Assembly: GCF_900110755.1 (NCBI RefSeq)
Contig: NZ_FOFF01000015.1
Coordinates: 1-64,000 of the forward strand
Reading direction: 5' to 3'
Origin: Streptomyces sp. yr375
Lineage (GTDB): Bacteria > Actinomycetota > Actinomycetes > Streptomycetales > Streptomycetaceae
DNA length: 64,000 nt
Part shown: positions 7,462 through 15,450 of the stretch, one piece after another
How positions within the stretch are numbered: position 1 is the stretch's first letter
Layout of the letters: the number at the start of each line of letters is the position of its first letter
Notes under the pieces: generated by a model
Seen by the model: only the letters and a program-made list of their open reading frames with translations
Told to the model about the DNA's origin: nothing
Databases searched by the model: none
Position numbers and translations under genes: made by a program

Positions 7462-8670
7462 TCAGGCCGGGCGGAGCACGCTGTGGATGGCCGGCTCGCC
7501 GTCGTAGTAGATCGACTCCTCGCGGACGTAGGTGCCCGGCTTCGGGGCGTGGATCAGCATGCCGTTGCCTATGTAGACGCCGACGTGGCTGACGTCGTCG
7601 TAGAAGAGGATCAGGTCGCCGGGCTGTGCTTCCGCGAGGGCGACGGTGGTGCCGGCGTCGGCCTGGTCGTAGGTGGTGCGCGGGAGGGTGACGCCGGCGG
7701 CCCGCCAGACGGCCTGGGTGAGGCCGGCGCCGTCGTAGGAGTCGGGGCCGGTCGCGCCCCAGACGTACGGTTTGCCGACCTGTGCGCGGGCGAAGGTGAG
7801 CGCCTTGTTGGCCTTGGTGGCGTACGCGGCGTCCGTAGGCGAGGGGGAGGCGGAGGCGGAAGGGAACGCAGAGGGGGTGGTGGGCGAGGGTTCCGTGTCC
7901 GATGAGACGGCTGTGCTCTCCTGTTGCGCAGCAGCCTGCGCCGCCGTCTGTGCAGCCGCCTGTGCCGCAATCTGTGCTGCTGCGGCCTGTTGAGCGGCCT
8001 GCGCCGCCGTCTGTGCCGCCGCCTGCGCTGCCTCCTGCTCCGCCGCCTTGCGGGCCGCTTCCTGGGCCGTCAGTTGGGACAGCAGTTCGCGCGCGTCGCC
8101 GAGCTTCTTCTGGACGGTGGCCTTGGCCGTCTTGAGGTCGCTCTGCGTGTCAGTCGTGTCAGTCGTGTCAGTCGTGTCAGTCGTGTCAGTCGTGTCAGTT
8201 GTGTCGGTCGGGTTGGTCGGGCCGGTCGTGGCGGTGAGCGTCGCGGGGGTCTCGGTGGCGCGGGCATCGGCCGTGCTCTTGCGGCGGTCGGCCAGCCGGC
8301 TCATCAACTGGTCCTGGTCGAAGTAGCCCTGCGGGGTGTCCGCGCGCGGGAAGGCTGTCGTACCGCGCGCGGAGGCGCGGGTGGCGGTGGGCCTGGCTTC
8401 GGCCGGGCGGCTGTCGGCCTGCTTGCGCTGCTTGGGCGTCTTCTCCTTGGCGGAGCTGTACTTCTCGGTCGACGACTCCGCCTTGCGATAGAGGTCGTCG
8501 ACCTTCTTCTCGACCTCCTCCAGGCTCGGCGCCCCGTCGTCCGACGGGGCCGCGTCCGCCGACTGGGAGAGCAGGGCCACGGACGTGAGGGCGGCGGTGG
8601 CGAGGGCGGGCGTACGGACGCCTGCCACGCGCGGGCCCGTGGAGCGCGGCTTGCGGTGCTGCGACGCCAA
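7462..8670 (-). CDS. NlpC/P60-fold secreted protein lacking the catalytic Cys
   Basis: 402 residues. A signal segment near the N-terminus is followed by coiled-coil pieces, a TTD repeat (encoded at 8147-8209), an Ala/Gln-rich coil (~residues 220-265) and a C-terminal NlpC/P60 domain. The domain keeps GKPYVWGATGPDSYD, His362 (SHVGVYIGNG) and His374 (LIHAP). The residue normally Cys in the D-C-S-G-L motif is Gly314 (SYDGAGL, codon GGC at 7729-7731), so it should not hydrolyse peptidoglycan and may bind or regulate instead. The TTG start is set by AAGGAG 9 nt upstream. A c-di-AMP riboswitch precedes it. Confidence 0.88.
   Translation of the reverse strand: MASQHRKPRSTGPRVAGVRTPALATAALTSVALLSQSADAAPSDDGAPSLEEVEKKVDDLYRKAESSTEKYSSAKEKTPKQRKQADSRPAEARPTATRASARGTTAFPRADTPQGYFDQDQLMSRLADRRKSTADARATETPATLTATTGPTNPTDTTDTTDTTDTTDTTDTTDTQSDLKTAKATVQKKLGDARELLSQLTAQEAARKAAEQEAAQAAAQTAAQAAQQAAAAQIAAQAAAQTAAQAAAQQESTAVSSDTEPSPTTPSAFPSASASPSPTDAAYATKANKALTFARAQVGKPYVWGATGPDSYDGAGLTQAVWRAAGVTLPRTTYDQADAGTTVALAEAQPGDLILFYDDVSHVGVYIGNGMLIHAPKPGTYVREESIYYDGEPAIHSVLRPA
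8147..8209 (-). repeat. 9-bp in-frame microsatellite
   Basis: Seven consecutive 9-bp units of GTGTCAGTC type (plus-strand reading), the last two with single changes. They encode a Thr-Asp-rich TTD linker between the two coiled-coil parts of the NlpC/P60-like protein. Confidence 0.95.
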
Positions 8671-8694
8671 GGGAGGCGACTCCTTCCAAAACTC

Positions 8695-8835
8695 CGCCCA
8701 CCGGGTCGGCTGTCGGGCTCGGGCAGGTGGCTCGGAAGGTCGGAAGGCTTGCCCTACGGCCGTCTCCCGTACGGGAGTTGGGCCGATTCACCTCGAGGCT
8801 TCGGGGTCCCCGGCTCCGGCCGGCGCGAGCGGGCG
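8695..8835 (-). promoter_or_regulatory. c-di-AMP riboswitch (ydaO/yuaA class)
   Basis: Read on the minus strand, the leader contains the class's conserved blocks in order: AGCCGGGGACCC, GAGGTGAATCGG, GTAGGGCAAGCC and CCCGACAGCCGACCCGGTGG. CGCCCGC at the 5' edge pairs with GTGGGCG at the 3' edge to close P1. In Streptomyces this class controls cell-wall hydrolase genes, with c-di-AMP normally turning expression off. The aptamer ends 24 nt before the TTG start, leaving little room for a separate expression platform, so control may act by early termination or ribosome-site access. Confidence 0.88.
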
Positions 8836-8902
8836 CGCCGGACCCGGCGGAGGCCGCGCGGCCCGGCGTCGTTCGCCGGCGGGGGTCCTGCGGCCTGTCG
8901 GA

Positions 8903-8932
8903 ACGGTAGCCAACTCGTGTGGGTCGTGTGAA
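8903..8932 (-). promoter_or_regulatory. vegetative-type promoter of the riboswitch transcript
   Basis: Minus strand: TTCACA (8927-8932), 18-nt spacer, TACCGT (8903-8908). The predicted start near 8896 gives a ~226-nt leader that contains the whole c-di-AMP aptamer. Confidence 0.55.
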
Positions 8933-9162
8933 GTTTGATGGGTGATATGCCCGATACGTTTTCGTGACCCGGGGTCGTGGTCTCGTACCGCAGCCGCGTC
9001 GATCGCGGATCGTGACCGCGGAATTCCGGAGGGTGTCCGGAGAGTGTCCGGGGGGAAGGGGGGTGGCCAGGGGTACGTGTGGAGGGCGATCGGAGGTGAG
9101 TGTGGGGGATGTTTCCGGGACGGCGGTCGGTTGTCAGTGGTGGCCTCTAGACTCGGAGAGCG

Positions 9163-11700
9163 ATGAGCAGCCTCTTTGACGACAGCTTCCTGGCGGACCT
9201 CCAGGGCCCCCGTGCCCACGAGGGGGAACCCCCGCCACCGCCCGAGGACGATCACGGACCGGAGTCGGTTCCCGACGATCTGTTCGGCGGGAAGTTCGAC
9301 GTGCCTCCGGACCGGGACGCCTATTACCGCGACGGCGCCCCGCGCCCGGTGCTGGACGCGGCGGCGCTGCTGGAGGGGCTGAACGACAACCAGCGCGCGG
9401 CCGTCGCCCACGCCGGCACCCCCCTGCTCATCGTGGCCGGCGCCGGCTCCGGCAAGACGCGCGTGCTCACCCACCGCATCGCCCACCTCCTCGCCGAGCG
9501 GCACGTCCACCCGGGCCAGATCCTCGCGATCACCTTCACCAACAAGGCCGCGGGTGAGATGAAGGAGCGCGTCGAGCACCTCGTCGGGCCGCGCGCCAAC
9601 GCGATGTGGGTGATGACGTTCCACAGCTCGTGCGTGCGCATCCTGCGCCGGGAGAGCAAGCGGCTCGGCTTCACGTCGTCGTTCTCGATCTATGACGCCG
9701 CCGACTCCAAGCGCCTGATGGCCCTGGTCTGCCGCGATCTGGACCTCGACCCCAAGCGCTACCCGCCGAAGTCCTTCAGCGCCAAGATCAGCAATTTGAA
9801 GAACGAGCTGATCGACGAGGAGGACTTCGCCGCCCAGGCCACCGACGGTTTCGAGAAGACCCTCGCCCAGGCCTACGCCATGTACCAGTCGCGCCTGCGC
9901 GAGGCGAACGCCCTCGACTTCGACGACCTGATCATGACGACGGTCAACCTGCTGCGCGCCTTCCCCGACGTCGCCGAGCACTACCGCCGCCGCTTCCGGC
10001 ACGTCCTCGTCGACGAGTACCAGGACACCAACCACGCCCAGTACGCCCTGGTCAGGGAGTTGGTCGGCACCTCGGACCACCCGGTCGACGTACCGCCGAA
10101 CGAGTTCGACGTGCCGCCCGCCGAGCTCTGCGTCGTCGGTGACGCCGACCAGTCGATCTACGCCTTCCGGGGCGCGACGATCCGCAACATCCTCCAGTTC
10201 GAGGAGGACTACCCGGACGCGACGACGATCCTCCTGGAGCAGAACTACCGCTCCACGCAGACGATCCTGTCCGCCGCCAACGCGGTCATCGAGCGCAACG
10301 AGTCCCGCCGCCCCAAGAACCTGTGGACCAACGCGGGCGCGGGCGCGCGCATCACCGGCTACGTCGCCGACACCGAGCACGACGAGGCGCAGTTCGTCGC
10401 CGACGAGATAGACCGACTGACGGACGCGGGCGATGCGAAGGCCGGTGACGTCGCCGTGTTCTACCGCACCAACGCCCAGTCCCGCGTCTTCGAAGAGATC
10501 TTCATCCGGGTCGGCCTGCCCTACAAGGTCGTCGGTGGCGTCCGCTTCTACGAGCGCAAGGAGGTCCGGGACGTCCTGGCCTACCTGCGTGTGCTGGCCA
10601 ACCCGGAGGACTCGGTGCCGCTGCGCCGGATCCTCAACGTGCCCAAGCGGGGCATTGGCGAGCGCGCCGAGGCGATGATCGACGCCCTCTCCCAGCGCGA
10701 GAAGATCAGCTTCTCGCAGGCGCTGAAGCGCGTCGACGAGGCGTACGGCATGGCCTCGCGGTCGACGAACGCCGTGAAGCGGTTCAACGTGCTGATGGAC
10801 GAGCTCCGTACGATCGTCGAGTCGGGCGCGGGGCCCGCGACGGTCCTGGAGGCGGTGCTCGAACGCACCGGCTACCTCGCCGAGTTGCAGGCCTCCACCG
10901 ACCCGCAGGACGAGACGCGTATCGAGAACCTTCAGGAACTCGCCGCCGTGGCCCTGGAGTTCGAGCAGGAGGCCGGTGCGGCAGGCGAGGCGGGCGAGGC
11001 CGGTGAGGGTGAGGCCGCGGTCGCGGCGCCGGCCGGGCTCTCCGGGTTCCTGGAGCGGGTCGCCCTGGTCGCCGACTCCGACCAGATCCCCGACGAGGAC
11101 GACGACGGCTCCGGCGTCATCACCCTGATGACCCTGCACACCGCCAAGGGCCTGGAGTTCCCGGTCGTCTTCCTCACCGGCATGGAGGACGGCGTCTTCC
11201 CGCATCTGCGCGCCCTCGGCCAGCCCAAGGAGCTGGAGGAGGAGCGCCGGCTCGCGTACGTGGGCATCACGCGCGCGCGTGAACGGCTGTATCTCACGCG
11301 GTCGTCGCTGCGCAGCGCGTGGGGGCAGCCGTCGTACAACCCGCCCTCCCGGTTCCTGGAGGAGATCCCGGCGACGCATGTCGACTGGAAGCGGACGGGG
11401 GCGACCGCGCCCGTGTCCTCCGGTCCGGTGTCCCGGGTGGCGTCGTCGCCGGCCTCGATGCTCTCGTCCCGCTCGCGTTCCTCGGCCGCCGGCGCGTCCG
11501 GTTTCGCCACGCGCCGGGGCGGGGCGGAGAAGCCGGTGGTCGCGCTGTCCGTCGGCGACCGCGTCACGCACGACCAGTTCGGACTCGGCACGGTCGTCGG
11601 CGTCCAGGGCACGGGCTCGAACGCGGAGGCCACGGTCGACTTCGGCGACGTCAAGCCGAAGCGGCTGCTGCTGCGGTACGCGCCGGTGGAGAAGCTGTAG
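9163..11700 (+). CDS. pcrA: ATP-dependent DNA helicase PcrA/UvrD
   Basis: 845-residue superfamily 1A helicase that unwinds DNA 3'-to-5' in nucleotide excision repair and replication restart. Walker A is GAGSGKT (93-99), motif II is VDEYQDTN, and motifs III-VI are visible (DADQSIYAFRGA, LEQNYRST, LHTAKGLEFP, YVGITRARERL). The ~65-residue acidic N-terminal extension is typical of actinobacterial members. The C-terminus carries the Tudor-like RNA-polymerase-binding domain (VGDRVTHDQFGLGTVV). Glu/Gly/Ala repeats (AGEAGEAGEGE) sit in the 2B region. GGAGAG is 2 nt before the ATG, and a TAGACT -10-like element is at 9148-9153. Confidence 0.97.
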   Translation: MSSLFDDSFLADLQGPRAHEGEPPPPPEDDHGPESVPDDLFGGKFDVPPDRDAYYRDGAPRPVLDAAALLEGLNDNQRAAVAHAGTPLLIVAGAGSGKTRVLTHRIAHLLAERHVHPGQILAITFTNKAAGEMKERVEHLVGPRANAMWVMTFHSSCVRILRRESKRLGFTSSFSIYDAADSKRLMALVCRDLDLDPKRYPPKSFSAKISNLKNELIDEEDFAAQATDGFEKTLAQAYAMYQSRLREANALDFDDLIMTTVNLLRAFPDVAEHYRRRFRHVLVDEYQDTNHAQYALVRELVGTSDHPVDVPPNEFDVPPAELCVVGDADQSIYAFRGATIRNILQFEEDYPDATTILLEQNYRSTQTILSAANAVIERNESRRPKNLWTNAGAGARITGYVADTEHDEAQFVADEIDRLTDAGDAKAGDVAVFYRTNAQSRVFEEIFIRVGLPYKVVGGVRFYERKEVRDVLAYLRVLANPEDSVPLRRILNVPKRGIGERAEAMIDALSQREKISFSQALKRVDEAYGMASRSTNAVKRFNVLMDELRTIVESGAGPATVLEAVLERTGYLAELQASTDPQDETRIENLQELAAVALEFEQEAGAAGEAGEAGEGEAAVAAPAGLSGFLERVALVADSDQIPDEDDDGSGVITLMTLHTAKGLEFPVVFLTGMEDGVFPHLRALGQPKELEEERRLAYVGITRARERLYLTRSSLRSAWGQPSYNPPSRFLEEIPATHVDWKRTGATAPVSSGPVSRVASSPASMLSSRSRSSAAGASGFATRRGGAEKPVVALSVGDRVTHDQFGLGTVVGVQGTGSNAEATVDFGDVKPKRLLLRYAPVEKL

Positions 11701-11721
11701 CCACGCGCATGAAGTGAGTAG

Positions 11722-11746
11722 GGCCCCCGCCGCAACGGCGGGGGCC
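11722..11746. terminator. bidirectional hairpin between pcrA and the M23 gene
   Basis: GGCCCCCGCCG, CAA loop, CGGCGGGGGCC: a perfect 11-bp stem between two convergent genes. It lacks a T-run, as usual for Streptomyces terminators. Confidence 0.8.
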
Positions 11747-11775
11747 TGCACATCAGTTGACCGGAGTCGACCGGT

Positions 11776-13278
11776 TTACGTCGGGTTGAGGCCGTGGCTG
11801 CGCAGCCACGGCAGCGGGTCGATCGCGGAGCCGCCCGCGGGCCGGACCTCGAAGTGCAGGTGCGGGCCGGTGGAGTTGCCGGAGTTGCCGGAGTACGCGA
11901 CCGGGTCGCCGGCCTTGACGGTCGTACCGGAGGGGACGCGGTAGCTGGAGAGGTGGCAGTACCAGGTCTCCGTGCCGTCCATCGCGGTGATGATCATCAT
12001 GTTGCCGTAGGCGTTGTTCCACTGCGTCCGTACGGTGCCGTCGGTCGCCGACATCACCGTCGTGCCGTACGAGACGGGGAAGTCGATGCCGGTGTGCTGG
12101 GACATCCAGTTGATGCCGGCCTGGCCGAAGTAGGCGCTGAGGCCGCGCTGTGTGACCGGAAGGACGTACTTGGGGCGCAGCCGCTCCTTGCGGGCCGCTT
12201 CCGCCGCCGCCTTCTTCTTCTCGGCTTCCTGCTGTGTCTTGAGGTCGATACGTTCCTGCGTACGGCTGGCCCGGTCGGCGAAGTCGTCGGCCCCGGCGCT
12301 GAGGGTCGCGAGCTGGGCGTCCAGCTTGTTGTTGGCGGCGGACGGTTTCACCGGCTGCGCGTCCGGGGTGGACGCCGCCGTCGTGTTCTTCTCGTCGCCG
12401 CCGGTCAGCGTGCCGACCGAGGCCGCGGCGATCCCGGCGACGCCCATCACACAGGCCGAGGGGACGGCCACGGTCATCAGCGCGGAGCGCTTCGCGGGCA
12501 CCCGGCGCCGGGAGCGGTTCGCGTTGCGGGTGGCCGCCCGGCCGAGCGGGGCGGGCGCGGCTTCCTCCTGGTCGTCGAGCAACTCGCTTTCGGCCGGGGT
12601 GAGTTCGTCGGACCCGAGGTGCTGGAAGGTGGCGGTGGCAAGCTGGTCGAACGGGACCTCGGCCGGCTGCTCGTACTCGTCGTCGGCGTGGGCGCTCCGG
12701 GCGGTCTCGTCGCCGTCGGAGTTCCACTGCGTGGCGTCGTACGCGCCGGTGTCGAAGGCCTGCGTGCCCCATTCCCACTGCTGGGTCTGGTCGGCGGGGC
12801 TCGCGGACTGGTCGGCCTGCTGCCAGGCGCTCGCGTCCCACTGACCGCCGGCATCGGGCGCCGTCGCCTGCGTCGGGAGGCTGATCAGGGTCTGCTGGTG
12901 GTGCTGCTGTTGGTGTTGGTGCTGGTCGGTGGACCAGGCGGTCGCGTCGTAGACGCCCGAGTCGTAGGCGGCGTGATGCTGGGCCGCGTACCCGTCGTAA
13001 TGCGGGGTCTGGTGGGCGCCCGTGTCCAGGGTTTCGTGGCCGCCGGAGTTCCACTGGGTGCTGTCGTACGCGCCGGTCGCGGCGTTCGTACCGTCGCCCG
13101 GGAAGTCGCCGAAGAGGGGGTCGGTCCCGGCGAAGGCGCCGGTCTCATGGCCGTGGTACGGGGTGAAGCCGTCGTACTGGGCTTCCTGGGTGCCGTACGG
13201 CGACGCGTAGTGCGCCGCGACGGCGTCGGAAGCCGGGGCCGGGGTGGTCATGTTCCCCGACGGGTGACGGTCGTTCAC
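11776..13278 (-). CDS. membrane-anchored M23 (LytM-type) peptidase
   Basis: About 500 residues. The first ~230 are acidic and Gln/Tyr/His-rich, with repeated TGAYDxTQWNSxG motifs. A Lys/Arg-rich stop and a single membrane helix follow (MTVAVPSACVMGVAGIAAA), then a coiled coil (~300-345) and a C-terminal LytM domain with zinc-binding HTGIDFP and GPHLHFEVR. The enzyme should cut peptidoglycan cross-bridges outside the membrane, while the long N-terminal tail would be cytoplasmic. The GTG at 13278 has GAGAAG just upstream; an ATG at 13251 is an alternative. The lipase gene is upstream in the same direction. Confidence 0.92.
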   Translation of the reverse strand: MNDRHPSGNMTTPAPASDAVAAHYASPYGTQEAQYDGFTPYHGHETGAFAGTDPLFGDFPGDGTNAATGAYDSTQWNSGGHETLDTGAHQTPHYDGYAAQHHAAYDSGVYDATAWSTDQHQHQQQHHQQTLISLPTQATAPDAGGQWDASAWQQADQSASPADQTQQWEWGTQAFDTGAYDATQWNSDGDETARSAHADDEYEQPAEVPFDQLATATFQHLGSDELTPAESELLDDQEEAAPAPLGRAATRNANRSRRRVPAKRSALMTVAVPSACVMGVAGIAAASVGTLTGGDEKNTTAASTPDAQPVKPSAANNKLDAQLATLSAGADDFADRASRTQERIDLKTQQEAEKKKAAAEAARKERLRPKYVLPVTQRGLSAYFGQAGINWMSQHTGIDFPVSYGTTVMSATDGTVRTQWNNAYGNMMIITAMDGTETWYCHLSSYRVPSGTTVKAGDPVAYSGNSGNSTGPHLHFEVRPAGGSAIDPLPWLRSHGLNPT

Positions 13279-13484
13279 CAACTTCTCTTTCGCCGACAAC
13301 AGGGGCTGCCAGAGCAGTGCGGCGACTGTACCCGGCAGTACGCGGGCACGACAATCTTCTGCTGGTTTCGCGCTCACAGGAAAGGGGCATTCGGCCGTCT
13401 TTCGGGGGACGGCGGGCGCGGGTTTGGCCCTACGTTCGAATGGCGTTCGATGTCGGGTGTCTCAGAATGCCTGTGGGGGCGCGG

Positions 13485-14495
13485 TCAGGCGACTGTGAGG
13501 CCGTCGGTCTGTGCGTCGTGCGGGCCGGTGTGGGTGTGCGTGTGCGCGTCGGTGTGGGTGTGCGTGTCGGTGTCGGTGAGTGTTCCCGTGTGCGCCGTGT
13601 CGAGGGCCTGGCGGATGCCGGTCGCGACGGCGGGGTGCACGGGCAGGGCGAGGTGGCCGATGCCGGTGACCCGGACGTTCAGCGCCAGCAGGTCGGGGTG
13701 GTCGACGCAGGCGGTCTCGAGCGGGTCCATCAGGTGGTCGAGGTCGCTCCAGAAGCTGACGAAGTGCGTACGGCAGCCCGGCGCGGGCCGGGCGAGCTCC
13801 TCGATGACCGCCGAGCCGGGGCGCATCTGGCGCACGATCGGGTGCGCGTTCGCCAGCGGGGCCACCCGGGTGCCGGAGTGCGGGGTGCCCAGCGTGACCA
13901 GCGTCCGGACCCGGACGTCACCGCCCAGTCGCTGCACGTAATAGCGGGCGATCAGGCCGCCCAGGCTGTGCCCGACCACGTCGACCTGCCGGCTGCCGGT
14001 GCGCTCGCAGATCTCCTCTACGTGTCGGCCGAGCAGCTCGGCCGCCGTACGGATGTCGCAGGTCAGCGGCGAGTAGTTGAGCGACTCCACCCGGTGCCTG
14101 CCGTGCTGGGCGAGGCTGCGGCGCAGCAGGACGAACACGGAACGGTTGTCGATGAACCCGTGCAGCAGGACGACCGGGGGCGGGGCCTGGGTCGGCAACC
14201 GGGCGGGGTCCGACCCGCCGCCGGATCCGCCGGATCCGCCGGACCCGCTGGACCCGCAGGGGAGCGCGGGGTGGGTTGTGGCGCGGCGCTCCTGGGCGAT
14301 GCCGGAGGGGTAGAGGAGCAGATGGCCCGCGAGGATCGCGAGGTCCAGCGCGGTCGCCTTGAGGAGGGTCAGGGAGAGACCGGCCAGTCTGCTGGGGAGG
14401 CTGGGGATGTTCGGGAAGCTCGGAAGGGTCGGCATGTCCGGCAGCAGGCGCCGGTACAGCGGGAGAAAGGGCTGCAGTGCCCAGGTGACCTTCAT
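13485..14495 (-). CDS. alpha/beta-hydrolase, lipase-like, probably exported
   Basis: 336 residues. An N-terminal hydrophobic segment (LTLLKATALDLAILAGHLLLYP) may anchor or export it, followed by a Gly/Ser repeat linker. The hydrolase core has oxyanion HGF (112-114), the nucleophile elbow GHSLGG (Ser177), an Asp in the SDLDHLMDP region and a late GHLALPVHP His. This matches bacterial triacylglycerol lipases and esterases. The C-terminus ends in a Thr-His dipeptide repeat encoded by a GTGTGC-type microsatellite. AGGAGG sits 6 nt before the ATG. The substrate is unknown. Confidence 0.85.
   Translation of the reverse strand: MKVTWALQPFLPLYRRLLPDMPTLPSFPNIPSLPSRLAGLSLTLLKATALDLAILAGHLLLYPSGIAQERRATTHPALPCGSSGSGGSGGSGGGSDPARLPTQAPPPVVLLHGFIDNRSVFVLLRRSLAQHGRHRVESLNYSPLTCDIRTAAELLGRHVEEICERTGSRQVDVVGHSLGGLIARYYVQRLGGDVRVRTLVTLGTPHSGTRVAPLANAHPIVRQMRPGSAVIEELARPAPGCRTHFVSFWSDLDHLMDPLETACVDHPDLLALNVRVTGIGHLALPVHPAVATGIRQALDTAHTGTLTDTDTHTHTDAHTHTHTGPHDAQTDGLTVA
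14217..14257 (-). repeat. 9-bp repeat in lipase linker
   Basis: Roughly four copies of a CCGCCGGAT/CCGCTGGAC-type 9-mer encode the Gly-Gly-Ser linker between the membrane segment and the hydrolase core of the lipase-like protein. Confidence 0.85.
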
Positions 14496-14921
14496 GGCCG
14501 ACCTCCTGTCGGCACGCTGAGGACTTCGCTGTCCCCCGTGTGCCCTCGTGGAAGTCGCGGTGGAGGAGGTCGGGCGGGCACGAGAGGGTGCGGGGCGGGT
14601 GCGGCTGTCGGCTGTGGCTGTGTGGTGCGGGTCGTGTACTGCTCACAGTGTTGTCGTGCCGTGCCTGCCCTACGTGCCCATCGTGCCTGCCGATGCGCCG
14701 TACCGCCACGCCACGCGGCCTGTGACGCGGCGGTACGGCGACCTCGAGCGGCTCCCGGTGTGTCTCTCCGTGTGATTTCCCCCTCGGCCGGCCTCGTGAA
14801 ACTGCCTGCTTGCGGGATGCTGGAGATAACGTTCGTTCACTTTCGCGCGAAGCGGTGAAGCCGTGATGAGGTGAAGCCGTGATGAGGTGAAGCCGTGAAC
14901 CGTGAAGGCATGGAGGCAGTG
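14496..14921. other. divergent intergenic region, lipase/icmB
   Basis: No gene is seen. Just before icmB, 14855-14899 holds a 16-bp unit (GTGAAGCCGTGATGAG) repeated twice plus a 13-nt partial copy. Its GTG/TGA spacing makes several false start and stop codons. The rest has no recognisable element beyond GC-rich sequence. Confidence 0.7.
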
Positions 14922-15341
<420 letters not shown>

Positions 15342-15380
15342 GTGTGTGTTGGGGTGATCGTGTGTTGGGGTGATCGTCTT

Positions 15381-15450
15381 CTGGGGGCTCTGCCCCCAGG
15401 CCCCCGTCGGCCCTGAAGGGGCCTCGTCCTCAAACGCCGGACGGGCTGAA
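15381..15450. repeat. composite Streptomyces intergenic repeat (copy 1)
   Basis: Three hairpin modules in a row: CTGGGGGC-TCT-GCCCCCAG, GGCCC-TGAAG-GGGCC and CGTCC...GGACG inside CCTCAAACGCCGGACGGGCT. Nearly the same composite recurs at 29533-29606, and its last module again at 29659-29686. It sits between convergent genes and probably terminates both. Read on the minus strand, it also supplies the last codons and the stop of the DUF5691 gene. Confidence 0.9.

Noticed and set aside
13279..13484. Riboswitch in front of the M23 peptidase gene
   Set aside because: No conserved aptamer blocks (no GTGAATC-like or GACAGCYNACC-like element) were found in the 206-bp gap, although CGTAGGGCC occurs by chance.
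13485..13640. GT/CA-rich stretch as a Z-DNA or regulatory element
   Set aside because: It is the in-frame Thr-His repeat at the lipase C-terminus; no independent evidence for a regulatory role.
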